NCBI RefSeq assembly: GCF_000002995.4
Contig: NW_025062366.1
Span: 1 to 18,223 of the forward strand
Origin: Brugia malayi
Taxonomy: Eukaryota; Nematoda; Chromadorea; Rhabditida; Onchocercidae
Direction of reading: 5' to 3'
Length of the DNA stretch: 18,223 nt
Positions within the stretch are counted from its first letter, which is position 1. Every line of letters starts with the position of its first letter. A program made the position numbers and the translations under genes. Shown piece by piece: positions 8,021 through 18,223 of this stretch. Under the pieces are notes generated by a model, which saw only the letters and a program-made list of their open reading frames with translations, was not told the origin of the DNA and made no database searches.

Positions 8021-11000
8021 TTTGCTGATGAATTTATGCGCAAAACTTAATTACAAAAGCGTATTTTAATATTTAAACTATAAAATGACGACGCAATATA
8101 CGACCAGCACTGGTACAATTCACGTAACATAGTCAATTAATTTCAAAATAAGCTTTTTTTAGTAGTTTTGGCACTTAATTAAAATTAAAATTGATAAATT
8201 AGAACCAATTTCCTTGTCTAATATAAGAAAACTATAACAAATTTTAAAATTTTTAAAAAATTCAAAATTTAAATTTAATTTAAATTCTTAAATTGAATTA
8301 AAATCATGATTAATTGAAAGTTTTATTAATTTTGCTGATGAATTTATGCGCAAAACTTAATTACAAAAGCGTATTTTAATATTTAAACTATAAAATGACG
8401 ACGCAATATACGACCAGCACTGGTACAATTCACGTAACATAGTCAATTAATTTCAAAATAAGCTTTTTTTAGTAGTTTTGGCACTTAATTAAAATTAAAA
8501 TTGATAAATTAGAACCAATTTCCTTGTCTAATGTAAAGAAAACTATAACAAATTTTAAAATTTTTAAAAAATTCAAAATTTAAAATTTAATTTAAATTCT
8601 TAAATTGAATTAAAATCATGATTAATTGAAAGTTTTATTAATTTTGCTGATGAATTTATGCGCAAAACTTAATTACAAAAGCGTATTTTAATATTTAAAC
8701 TATAAAATGACGACGCAATATACGACCAGCACTGGTACAATTCACGTAACATAGTCAATTAATTTCAAAATAAGCTTTTTTAGTAGTTTTGGCACTTAAT
8801 TAAAATTAAAATTGATAAATTAGAACCAATTTCCTTGTCTAATGTAAGAAAACTATAACAAATTTTAAAATTTTAAAAAATTCAAAATTTAAATTTAATT
8901 TAAATTCTTAAATTGAATTAAAATCATGATTAATTGAAAGTTTTATTAATTTTGCTGATGAATTTATGCGCAAAACTTAATTACAAAAGCGTATTTTAAT
9001 ATTTAAACTATAAAATGACGACGCAATATACGACCAGCACTGGTACAATTCACGTAACATAGTCAATTAATTTCAAAATAAGCTTTTTTTAGTAGTTTTG
9101 GCACTTAATTAAAATTAAAATTGATAAATTAGAACCAATTTCCTTGTCTAATGTAAGAAAACTATAACAAATTTTAAAATTTTTAAAAAATTCAAAATTT
9201 AAATTTAATTTAAATTCTTAAATTGAATTAAAATCATGATTAATTGAAAGTTTTATTAATTTTGCTGATGAATTTATGCGCAAAACTTAATTACAAAAGC
9301 GTATTTTAATATTTAAACTATAAAATGACGACGCAATATACGACCAGCACTGGTACAATTCACGTAACATAGTCAATTAATTTCAAAATAAGCTTTTTTT
9401 AGTAGTTTTGGCACTTAATTAAAATTAAAATTGATAAATTAGAACCAATTTCCTTGTCTAATGATAAGAAAACTATAACAAATTTTAAAATTTTTAAAAA
9501 ATTCAAAATTTAAATTTAATTTAAATTCTTAAATTGAATTAAAATCATGATTAATTGAAAGTTTTATTAATTTTGCTGATGAATTTATGCGCAAAACTTA
9601 ATTACAAAAGCGTATTTTAATATTTAAACTATAAAATGACGACGCAATATACGACCAGCACTGGTACAATTCACGTAACATAGTCAATTAATTTCAAAAT
9701 AAGCTTTTTTAGTAGTTTTGGCACTTAATTAAAATTAAAATTGATAAATTAGAACCAATTTCCTTGTCTAATGTAAGAAAACTATAACAAATTTTAAAAT
9801 TTTTAAAAAATTCAAAATTTAAATTTAATTTAAATTCTTAAATTGAATTAAAATCATGATTAATTGAAAGTTTTATTAATTTTGCTGATGAATTTATGCG
9901 CAAAACTTAATTACAAAAGCGTATTTTAATATTTAAACTATAAAATGACGACGCAATATACGACCAGCACTGGTACAATTCACGTAACATAGTCAATTAA
10001 TTTCAAAATAAGCTTTTTTAGTAGTTTTGGCACTTAATTAAAATTAAAATTGATAAATTAGAACCAATTTCCTTGTCTAATGTAAGAAAACTATAACAAA
10101 TTTTAAATTTTTAAAAAATTCAAAATTTAAATTTAATTTAAATTCTTAAATTGAATTAAAATCATGATTAATTGAAAGTTTTATTAATTTTGCTGATGAA
10201 TTTATGCGCAAAACTTAATTACAAAAGCGTATTTTAATATTTAAACTATAAAATGACGACGCAATATACGACCAGCACTGGTACAATTCACGTAACATAG
10301 TCAATTAATTTCAAAATAAGCTTTTTTTAGTAGTTTTGGCACTTAATTAAAATTAAAATTGATAAATTAGAACCAATTTCCTTGTCTAATGTAAGAAAAC
10401 TATAACAAATTTTAAAATTTTTAAAAAATTCAAAATTTAAAATTTAATTTAAATTCTTAAATTGAATTAAAATCATGATTAATTGAAAGTTTTATTAATT
10501 TTGCTGATGAATTTATGCGCAAAACTTAATTACAAAAGCGTATTTTAATATTTAAACTATAAAATGACGACGCAATATACGACCAGCACTGGTACAATTC
10601 ACGTAACATAGTCAATTAATTTCAAAATAAGCTTTTTTTAGTAGTTTTGGCACTTAATTAAAATTAAAATTGATAAATTAGAACCAATTTCCTTGTCTAA
10701 TGATAAGAAAACTATAACAAATTTTAAAATTTTAAAAAATTCAAAATTTAAATTTAATTTAAATTCTTAAATTGAATTAAAATCATGATTAATTGAAAGT
10801 TTTATTAATTTTGCTGATGAATTTATGCGCAAAACTTAATTACAAAAGCGTATTTTAATATTTAAACTATAAAATGACGACGCAATATACGACCAGCACT
10901 GGTACAATTCACGTAACATAGTCAATTAATTTCAAAATAAGCTTTTTTAGTAGTTTTGGCACTTAATTAAAATTAAAATTGATAAATTAGAACCAATTTC

Positions 11001-12049
11001 CTTGTCTAATGTAAGAAAACTATAACAAATTTTAAAATTTTTAAAAAATTCAAAATTTAAATTTAATTTAAATTCTTAAATTGAATTAAAATCATGATTA
11101 ATTGAAAGTTTTATTAATTTTGCTGATGAATTTATGCGCAAAACTTAATTACAAAAGCGTATTTTAATATTTAAACTATAAAATGACGACGCAATATACG
11201 ACCAGCACTGGTACAATTCACGTAACATAGTCAATTAATTTCAAAATAAGCTTTTTTTAGTAGTTTTGGCACTTAATTAAAATTAAAATTGATAAATTAG
11301 AACCAATTTCCTTGTCTAATGTAAGAAAACTATAACAAATTTTAAAATTTTTAAAAAATTCAAAATTTAAATTTAATTTAAATTCTTAAATTGAATTAAA
11401 ATCATGATTAATTGAAAGTTTTATTAATTTTGCTGATGAATTTATGCGCAAAACTTAATTACAAAAGCGTATTTTAATATTTAAACTATAAAATGACGAC
11501 GCAATATACGACCAGCACTGGTACAATTCACGTAACATAGTCAATTAATTTCAAAATAAGCTTTTTTTAGTAGTTTTGGCACTTAATTAAAATTAAAATT
11601 GATAAATTAGAACCAATTTCCTTGTCTAATGTAAGAAAACTATAACAAATTTTAAAATTTTTAAAAAATTCAAAATTTAAATTTAATTTAAATTCTTAAA
11701 TTGAATTAAAATCATGATTAATTGAAAGTTTTATTAATTTTGCTGATGAATTTATGCGCAAAACTTAATTACAAAAGCGTATTTTAATATTTAAACTATA
11801 AAATGACGACGCAATATACGACCAGCACTGGTACAATTCACGTAACATAGTCAATTAATTTCAAAATAAGCTTTTTTTAGTAGTTTTGGCACTTAATTAA
11901 AATTAAAATTGATAAATTAGAACCAATTTCCTTGTCTAATGTAAGAAAACTATAACAAATTTTAAAATTTTTAAAAAATTCAAAATTTAAAATTTAATTT
12001 AAATTCTTAAATTGAATTAAAATCATGATTAATTGAAAGTTTTATTAAT

Positions 12050-12360
12050 TTTGCTGATGAATTTAATGCGCAAAACTTAATTACAAAAGCGTATTTTAAT
12101 ATTTAAACTATAAAATGACGACGCAATATACGACCAGCACTGGTACAATTCACGTAACATAGTCAATTAATTTCAAAATAAGCTTTTTTTAGTAGTTTTG
12201 GCACTTAATTAAAATTAAAATTGATAATTTAAAACCAATTTCCTTGTCTAATGTAAGAAAACTATAACAAATTTTAAAATTTTTAAAAAATTCAAAATTT
12301 AAATTTAATTTAAATTCTTAAATTGAATTAAAATCATGATTAATTGAAAGTTTTATTAAT
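12050..12360 (+). repeat. Satellite copy 40, altered central copy
   Basis: An extra A in GAATTTAATGCGC, and GATAATTTAAAACC in place of GATAAATTAGAACC. The latter combination recurs only in copy 49 of the right zone. Confidence 0.88.
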
Positions 12361-13598
12361 TTTGCTGATGAATTTATGCGCAAAACTTAATTACAAAAGC
12401 GTATTTTAATATTTAAACTATAAAATGACGACGCAATATACGACCAGCACTGGTACAATTCACGTAACATAGTCAATTAATTTCAAAATAAGCTTTTTTT
12501 AGTAGTTTTGGCACTTAATTAAAATTAAAATTGATAAATTAGAACCAATTTCCTTGTCTAATGTAAGAAAACTATAACAAATTTTAAAATTTTTAAAAAA
12601 TTCAAAATTTAAATTTAATTTAAATTCTTAAATTGAATTAAAATCATGATTAATTGAAAGTTTTATTAATTTTGCTGATGAATTTATGCGCAAAACTTAA
12701 TTACAAAAGCGTATTTTAATATTTAAACTATAAAATGACGACGCAATATACGACCAGCACTGGTACAATTCACGTAACATAGTCAATTAATTTCAAAATA
12801 AGCTTTTTTTAGTAGTTTTGGCACTTAATTAAAATTAAAATTGATAAATTAGAACCAATTTCCTTGTCTAATGTAAGAAAACTATAACAAATTTTAAAAT
12901 TTTAAAAAATTCAAAATTTAAATTTAATTTAAATTCTTAAATTGAATTAAAATCATGATTAATTGAAAGTTTTATTAATTTTGCTGATGAATTTATGCGC
13001 AAAACTTAATTACAAAAGCGTATTTTAATATTTAAACTATAAAATGACGACGCAATATACGACCAGCACTGGTACAATTCACGTAACATAGTCAATTAAT
13101 TTCAAAATAAGCTTTTTTAGTAGTTTTGGCACTTAATTAAAATTAAAATTGATAAATTAGAACCAATTTCCTTGTCTAATGATAAGAAAACTATAACAAA
13201 TTTTAAAATTTTTAAAAAATTCAAAATTTAAATTTAATTTAAATTCTTAAATTGAATTAAAATCATGATTAATTGAAAGTTTATTAATTTTGCTGATGAA
13301 TTTATGCGCAAAACTTAATTACAAAAGCGTATTTTAATATTTAAACTATAAAATGACGACGCAATATACGACCAGCACTGGTACAATTCACGTAACATAG
13401 TCAATTAATTTCAAAATAAGCTTTTTTTAGTAGTTTTGGCACTTAATTAAAATTAAAATTGATAAATTAGAACCAATTTCCTTGTCTAATGTAAGAAAAC
13501 TATAACAAATTTTAAAATTTTTAAAAAATTCAAAATTTAAATTTAATTTAAATTCTTAAATTGAATTAAAATCATGATTAATTGAAAGTTTTATTAAT

Positions 13599-13911
13599 TT
13601 TGCTGATGAATTTATGCGCAAAACTTAATTACAAAAGCGTATTTTAATATTTAAACTATAAAATGACGACGCAATATACGACCAGCACTGGTACAATTCA
13701 CGTAACATAGTCAATTAATTTCAAAATAAGCTTTTTTTAGTAGTTTTGGCACTTAATTAAAATTAAAATTGATAAATTAGAACCAATTTCCTTGTCTAAT
13801 GTAAGAAAACTATAACAAATTTTAAAATTTTTAAAAAATTCAAAATTTAAATTTAATTATTTAAATTCTTAAATTGAATTAAAATCATGATTAATTGAAA
13901 GTTTTATTAAT
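13599..13911 (+). repeat. Satellite copy 45, 3-bp tail insertion
   Basis: Length 313; the tail reads AATTTAATTATTTAAATTC, three bases longer than consensus. Otherwise consensus. Confidence 0.88.
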
Positions 13912-14530
13912 TTTGCTGATGAATTTATGCGCAAAACTTAATTACAAAAGCGTATTTTAATATTTAAACTATAAAATGACGACGCAATATACGACCAGCA
14001 CTGGTACAATTCACGTAACATAGTCAATTAATTTCAAAATAAGCTTTTTTTAGTAGTTTTGGCACTTAATTAAAATTAAAATTGATAAATTAAACCAATT
14101 TCCTTGTCTAATGTAAGAAAACTATAACAAATTTTAAAATTTTTAAAAAATTCAAAATTTAAATTTAATTTAAATTCTTAAATTGAATTAAAATCATGAT
14201 TAATTGAAAGTTTTATTAATTTTGCTGATGAATTTATGCGCAAAACTTAATTACAAAAGCGTATTTTAATATTTAAACTATAAAATGACGACGCAATATA
14301 CGACCAGCACTGGTACAATTCACGTAACATAGTCAATTAATTTCAAAATAAGCTTTTTTTAGTAGTTTTGGCACTTAATTAAAATTAGAATTGATAAATT
14401 AGAACCAATTTCCTTGTCTAATGTAAGAAAACTATAACAAATTTTAAAATTTTTAAAAAATTCAAAATTTAAATTTAATTTAAATTCTTAAATTGAATTA
14501 AAATCATGATTAATTGAAAGTTTTATTAAT

Positions 14531-14844
14531 TTTGCTGATGAATTTATGCGCAAAACTTAATTACAAAAGCGTATTTTAATATTTAAACTATAAAATGACG
14601 ACGCAATATACGACCAGCACTGGTACAATTCACGTAACATAGTCAATTAATTTCAAAATAAGCTTTTTTTAGTAGTTTTGGCACTTAATTAAAATTAAAA
14701 TTGATAAATTAGAAACCAATTTCCTTGTCTAATGTAAGAAAACTATAACAAATTTTAAAATTTTTAAAAATTAAAAATTTAAAATTTAAATTTTTAAATT
14801 CTTAAATTGAATTAAAATCATGATTAATTGAAAGTTTTATTAAT
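14531..14844 (+). repeat. Satellite copy 48, start of the right diverged zone
   Basis: Length 314. TTAGAAACC has an extra A, and the tail loses the TTCAAAA word and is rebuilt from A/T words ending in AAATTTTTAAATTC. The first 180 bp are consensus. Confidence 0.88.
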
Positions 14845-15157
14845 TTTGCTGATGAATTTATGCGCAAAACTTAATTACAAAAGCGTATTTTAATATTTAA
14901 ACTATAAAATGACGACGACGCAATATACGACCAGCACTGGTACAATTCACGTAACATAGTCAATTAATTTCAAAATAAGCTTTTTTTAGTAGTTTTGGCA
15001 CTTAATTAAAATAAAAATTGATAATTTAAAACCAATTTCCTTGTCTAATGTAAGAAAACTACAACTAATTTTAAAATTTTTTAAAAATTCAAAATTTAAA
15101 TTTAATTTAAATTCTTAAATTGAATTAAAATCATGATTAATTGAAAGTTTAATTAAT
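14845..15157 (+). repeat. Satellite copy 49, core triplet duplication
   Basis: GACGACGACGC shows one extra GAC triplet in the core. It also has AAAATAAAAATTG, GATAATTTAAAACC (as in copy 40), CTACAACTAATT, a T6 run in the tail, and AGTTTAATTAAT at the junction. The dyad is intact. Confidence 0.88.
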
Positions 15158-15461
15158 TTTGCTGATGAATTTATGCGCAAAACTTAATTACAAAAGCGTA
15201 TTTTAATATTTAAACTATAAAAATGACGACGCAATATACGACCAGCACTGGTACAAATTCACGTAACATAGTCAATTAATTTCAAAATAAGCTTTTTTTA
15301 GTAGTTTTGGCACTTAATTAAAATTAAAATTGATAAATTAGAACCAATTTCCTTGTCTAATGTAAGAAAACTATAACAAATTTTAAAATTTTTAAAAAAT
15401 TCAAAATTATTTAAATTCTTAAATTGAATTAAAATCATGATTAATTGAAAGTTTTATTAAT
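15158..15461 (+). repeat. Satellite copy 50, 8-bp tail deletion
   Basis: Length 304. Single A insertions in TAAAAATGACG and ACAAATTCACG, and an 8-bp deletion leaving TTCAAAATTATTTAAATTC in the tail. Confidence 0.88.
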
Positions 15462-15773
15462 TTTGCTGATGAATTTATGCGCAAAACTTAATTACAAAAG
15501 CGTATTTATTATTTTGAATATAAATGACGACGCAATATACGACCAGCACTGGTACAATTCACGTAACATAGTCAATTAATTTCAAAATAAGCTTTTTTTA
15601 GTAGTTTTGGCACTTAATTAAAATTAAAATTGATAAATTAGAACCAATTTCCTTGTCTAATGTAAGAAAACTATAAACAAATTTTAAAATTTTTAAAAAA
15701 TTCAAAATTTAAATTTAATAATTTAAATTCTTAAATTGAATTAAAATCATGATTAATTGAAAGTTTTATTAAT
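15462..15773 (+). repeat. Satellite copy 51, rewritten leader before the core
   Basis: The stretch before the core reads TATTTATTATTTTGAATAT in place of the usual run ending TTTAAACTATAA, a cluster of changes not seen elsewhere. It also has CTATAAACAAA and AATTTAATAATTTAAATTC. The core and dyad are consensus. Confidence 0.88.
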
Positions 15774-16079
15774 TTTGCTGATGAATTTATGCGCAAAACT
15801 TAATTACAAAAGCGTATTTAATATTTAAACTATAAAATGACGACGCAATATACGACCAGCACTGGTACAATTCACGTAACATAGTCAATTAATTTCAAAA
15901 TAAGCTTTTTTTAGTAGTTTTGGCACTTAATTAAATTAAATTGATAAATTAGAACCAATTTCCTTGTCTAATGAAGAAAACTATAACAAATTTTAAATTT
16001 TTTAAAAAATTCAAAATTTAAATTTAATTTAAATTCTTAAATTGAATTAAAATCATGATTAATTGAAAGTTTTATTAAT
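15774..16079 (+). repeat. Satellite copy 52
   Basis: Length 306. One T lost in GTATTTAAT, AATTAAATTAAATTG shortened by two bases, ATGAAGAAA (as in copy 2), and a T6 run in the tail. Confidence 0.88.
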
Positions 16080-16386
16080 TTTGCTGATGAATTTATGCGC
16101 AAAACTTAATTACAAAAGCGTAATTTCAATATTTAAACTATAAAATGACAACGCAATATACGACCAGCACTGTACAATTCACGTAACATAGTCAATTAAT
16201 TTCAAAATAAGCTTTTTTTAGTAGTTTTGGCACTTAATTAAAATTAAAATTGATAAATTAGAACCAATTTCCTTGTCTAATGTAAGAAAACTATAACAAA
16301 TTTTAAATTTTAAAATTAAAAAATTTAAATTTAATTTAAATTCTTAAATTGAATTAAAATCATGATTAATTGAAAGTTTTATTAAT
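16080..16386 (+). repeat. Satellite copy 53, dyad broken
   Basis: GTAATTTCAAT in the leader, GACAACGC in the core, and CACTGTAC with one G lost from the right dyad arm. The tail is rebuilt without TTCAAAA. This is one of only two copies with a damaged dyad. Confidence 0.88.
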
Positions 16387-16689
16387 TTTGCTGATGAATT
16401 TATGCGCAAAACTTAATTACAAAAGCGTATTTTAATATTTAAACTATAAAATGACGAACGCAATATACGACCAGCACTGGTACAATTCACGTAACATAGT
16501 CAATTAATTTCAAAATAAGCTTTTTTTAGTAGTTTTGGCACTTAATTAAAATTAGAATTGATAATTTAGAACCAATTTCCTTGTCTAATGTAAGAAAACT
16601 ACAACAAATTTTTAAAAAATTCAAAATTTAAATTTAATTTAAATTCTTAAATTGAATTAAAATCATGATTAATTGAAAGTTTTATTAAT
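16387..16689 (+). repeat. Satellite copy 54, 8-bp tail deletion
   Basis: Length 303. GACGAACGC in the core, TTAGAATTGATAATTTAG, CTACAAC, and about 8 bp missing from the first A/T palindrome (ACAAATTTTTAAAAAATTC). Confidence 0.88.
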
Positions 16690-16999
16690 TTTGCTGATGA
16701 ATTTATGCGCAAAACTTAATTACAAAAGCGTATTTTAATATTTAAACTATAAAATGACGACGCAATATACGACCAGCACTGGTACAATGCACGTAACATA
16801 GTCAATTAATTTCAAAATAAGCTTTTTTAGTAGTTTTGGCACTTAATTAAGAATCAAATTGATAAATTAGAACCAATTTCCTTGTCTAATGTAAGAAAAC
16901 TATAACAAATTTTAAAATTTTTAAAAAATTCAAAATTCAAATTTGAATTTAAATTCTTAAATTGAATTAAAATCATAATTAATTGAAAGTTTTATTAAT
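16690..16999 (+). repeat. Satellite copy 55, TCATGA palindrome lost
   Basis: ACAATGCACG in the core (shared only with copy 56), T6, AAGAATCAAATTG, AATTCAAATTTGAATTT in the tail (a new 14-bp palindrome), and AATCATAATT in place of AATCATGATT. Confidence 0.88.
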
Positions 17000-17314
17000 T
17001 TTGCTGATGAATTTTTGCGCAAAACTTAATTACAAAAGCGTATTTTAATATTTAAACTATAAAATGACAACACAATATACGACCAGCACTGGTACAATGC
17101 ACGTAACATAGTCAATTAATTTCAAAATAAGCTTTTTTTAGTAGTTTTGGCACTTAATTAGAATTAAAATTGATAAATTAGAACCAATTTCCTTGTCTAA
17201 TGTAAGAAAACTACAACAAATTTTAAATTTTTAATTTAAATTAAATTTAAATTTAAATTTAATTTAAATTCTTAAATTGAATTAAAATCATGATTAATTG
17301 AAAGTTTTATTAAT
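17000..17314 (+). repeat. Satellite copy 56, many substitutions
   Basis: Length 315. GAATTTTTGCGC, GACAACACAA (two core CpGs lost), ACAATGCACG, TTAGAATTAAAATTG, CTACAAC, and a tail remade as alternating AAATTT words. One of the most diverged cores in the window; the dyad is intact. Confidence 0.88.
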
Positions 17315-17621
17315 TTTGCTGATGAATTTATGCGCAAAACTTAATTACAAAAGCGTATTTTAATATTTAAACTATAAAATGACGACGCAATATACGACCA
17401 GCACTGGTACAATTCACGTAACATAGTCAATTAATTTCAAAATAAGCTTTTTTTAGTAGTTTTGGCACTTAATTAAAATTAGAATTGATAAATTAGAACC
17501 AATTTCCTTGTCTAATGTAAGAAAACTATAACAAATTTTAAATTTTAAAAATTCAAAATTTAAATTTAATTTAAATTCTTAAATTGAATTAAAATCATGA
17601 TTAATTGAAAGTTTTATTAAT
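17315..17621 (+). repeat. Satellite copy 57
   Basis: Length 307. TTAGAATTG, and a tail shortened by three bases around AATTTTAAATTTTAAAAATTC. Otherwise consensus. Confidence 0.88.
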
Positions 17622-17943
17622 TTTGCTGATGAATTTATGCGCAAAACTTAATTACAAAAGCGTATTTTAATATTTAAACTATAAAATGACGACGCAATAT
17701 ACGACCAGCACTGGTACAATTCACGTAACATAGTCAATTAATTTCAAAATAAGCTTTTTTTAGTAGTTTTGGCACTTAATTAAAATTAGAATTGATAAAT
17801 TAGAACCAATTTCCTTGTCTAATGTAAGAAAACTACAACAAATTTTAAAATTTTTAATAAATTCAAAACTTAAATTTGAATTTAAATTTAATTTAAATTC
17901 TTAAATTGAATTAAAATCATGATTAATTTAAAGTTTTATTAAT
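17622..17943 (+). repeat. Satellite copy 58, longest monomer
   Basis: Length 322. TTAGAATTG, CTACAAC, TTTTTAATAAATTC, and a 12-bp expansion of the AAATTT words in the tail including AAATTTGAATTT. The junction reads AATTTAAAG. Confidence 0.88.
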
Positions 17944-18223
17944 TTTGCTGATGAATTTATGCGCAAAACTTAATTACAAAAGCGTATTTTAATGTTTAAA
18001 CTATAAAATGACGACGCAATATACGACCAGCACTGGTACAATTCACGTAACATAGTCAATTAATTTCAAAATAAGCTTTTTTTAGTAGTTTTGGCACTTA
18101 ATTAAAATTAAAATTGATAAATTAGAACCAATTTCCTTGTCTAATGTAAGAAAACTACAACAAATTTAAATTTTAAAATTCAAAATTTAAATTTAATTTA
18201 AATTCTTAAATTGAATTAAAATC
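17944..18223 (+). repeat. Satellite copy 59, truncated by the window end
   Basis: Ends at AAAATC, about 25 bp short of a full monomer. AATGTTTAAAC for AATATTTAAAC, CTACAAC, and a shortened tail. The truncation is the window edge, not an array end. Confidence 0.9.

Larger units (their letters stand above)
2453..14530 (+). repeat. Central homogenised zone (copies 9-47)
   Basis: Thirty-nine nearly identical copies. Eight match the consensus exactly. Most others differ by a T6 instead of T7 tract (copies 10-14, 16, 19, 22-24, 29, 32, 33, 36, 43), one base lost in the A/T tail, or an inserted A giving ATGATAAG for ATGTAAG (copies 18, 24, 25, 26, 31, 35, 43). Copies 16, 32 and 36 carry only the T6 change. 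Copies 25, 26 and 31 carry only the inserted A. Copies 18 and 35 share one combination of changes, copies 21 and 47 share TTAGAATTG, and copies 34 and 39 share one extra A. I see no regular higher-order period. The pattern indicates recent, repeated homogenisation. Confidence 0.9.
1..18223 (+). repeat. Satellite DNA array, 310-bp monomer, 59 copies
   Basis: The window is filled by direct tandem copies of one monomer with no interruption and no inverted copy. Copy starts, at TTTGCTGATG: 1, 310, 618, 921, 1221, 1533, 1840, 2144, 2453, 2763, 3070, 3378, 3684, 3992, 4301, 4612, 4921, 5231, 5541, 5849, 6159, 6469, 6779, 7088, 7399, 7710, 8021, 8331, 8643, 8951, 9261, 9572, 9881, 10189, 10500, 10810, 11119, 11429, 11739, 12050, 12361, 12671, 12980, 13289, 13599, 13912, 14221, 14531, 14845, 15158, 15462, 15774, 16080, 16387, 16690, 17000, 17315, 17622, 17944. 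The last copy is cut by the window edge. Lengths run from 300 to 322 bp, mean about 309. Long homogenised arrays of this kind are typical of eukaryotic heterochromatin; the centromeric or pericentromeric role is inference. The family is not recognised. Confidence 0.99.
14531..18223 (+). repeat. Right heterogeneous zone of the array (copies 48-59)
   Basis: Twelve copies, the last truncated, with lengths of 303-322 bp and many changes per copy. The CTACAA variant is in copies 49, 54, 56, 58 and 59. TTAGAATTG is in copies 54, 57 and 58. The A/T tail differs in nearly every copy. Copies 55 and 56 share ACAATGCACG in the core. The zone begins rather sharply: copy 47 still differs from the consensus by one base, whereas copy 48 has several tail changes. 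No flanking unique sequence appears before the window ends. Confidence 0.85.

Noticed and set aside
1..18223. CRISPR array
   Set aside because: The whole 310-bp unit repeats, including every would-be spacer. Spacers must be unique, and the unit is far too long.
1..18223. Transposon or LTR array
   Set aside because: No transposase or reverse transcriptase coding sequence, terminal inverted repeats bounding a unit, or target-site duplications are visible. The monomers simply abut.

Overview
The whole window is one uninterrupted head-to-tail tandem array of an AT-rich satellite monomer. The consensus is 310 bp and about 21% G+C by hand count. I count 58 complete monomers and one truncated one, all on the + strand. 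No unique flanking sequence is present at either edge, so the array extends beyond both ends. I find no protein-coding gene, rRNA, tRNA, CRISPR array, transposon or other insertion.

Organism: a long, homogenised array of nucleosome-dimer-sized monomers is typical of eukaryotic (peri)centromeric or subtelomeric heterochromatin. The monomer keeps 6 CpGs where about 3 are expected from its base composition. This argues against a history of heavy CpG methylation and would suit an invertebrate or another lineage with little methylation. I do not recognise the satellite family and cannot name a species. An extreme repeat expansion in an AT-rich organellar control region is a less likely alternative.

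Monomer layout (phase set at TTTGCTGATG; 4921-5230 is an exact consensus copy): positions 1-60 form a moderately AT-rich leader with two CpGs. Positions 61-112 form a G+C-richer core (about 40%) with four more CpGs and a 12-bp dyad, ACCAG-CA-CTGGT. Positions 130-140 hold a HindIII site running into a T6/T7 tract. Positions 141-210 are intermediate. Positions 211-310 are an almost pure A/T tail (about 8% G+C in the last 90 bp) made of overlapping palindromes and ending near AATCATGATT.

Array layout: the left zone (1-2452, copies 1-8) and right zone (14531-18223, copies 48-59) contain diverged copies with substitutions and multi-base indels. The central zone (2453-14530, copies 9-47) is nearly uniform: eight copies are identical to the consensus and most others differ by one or two single-base changes. 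Shared variants between neighbours and between distant copies point to repeated unequal exchange or conversion. The points most worth following are the conserved dyad and CpG core, the helically phased A/T tracts, and the homogenised centre between diverged ends. Many single-base homopolymer differences could also be sequencing errors.
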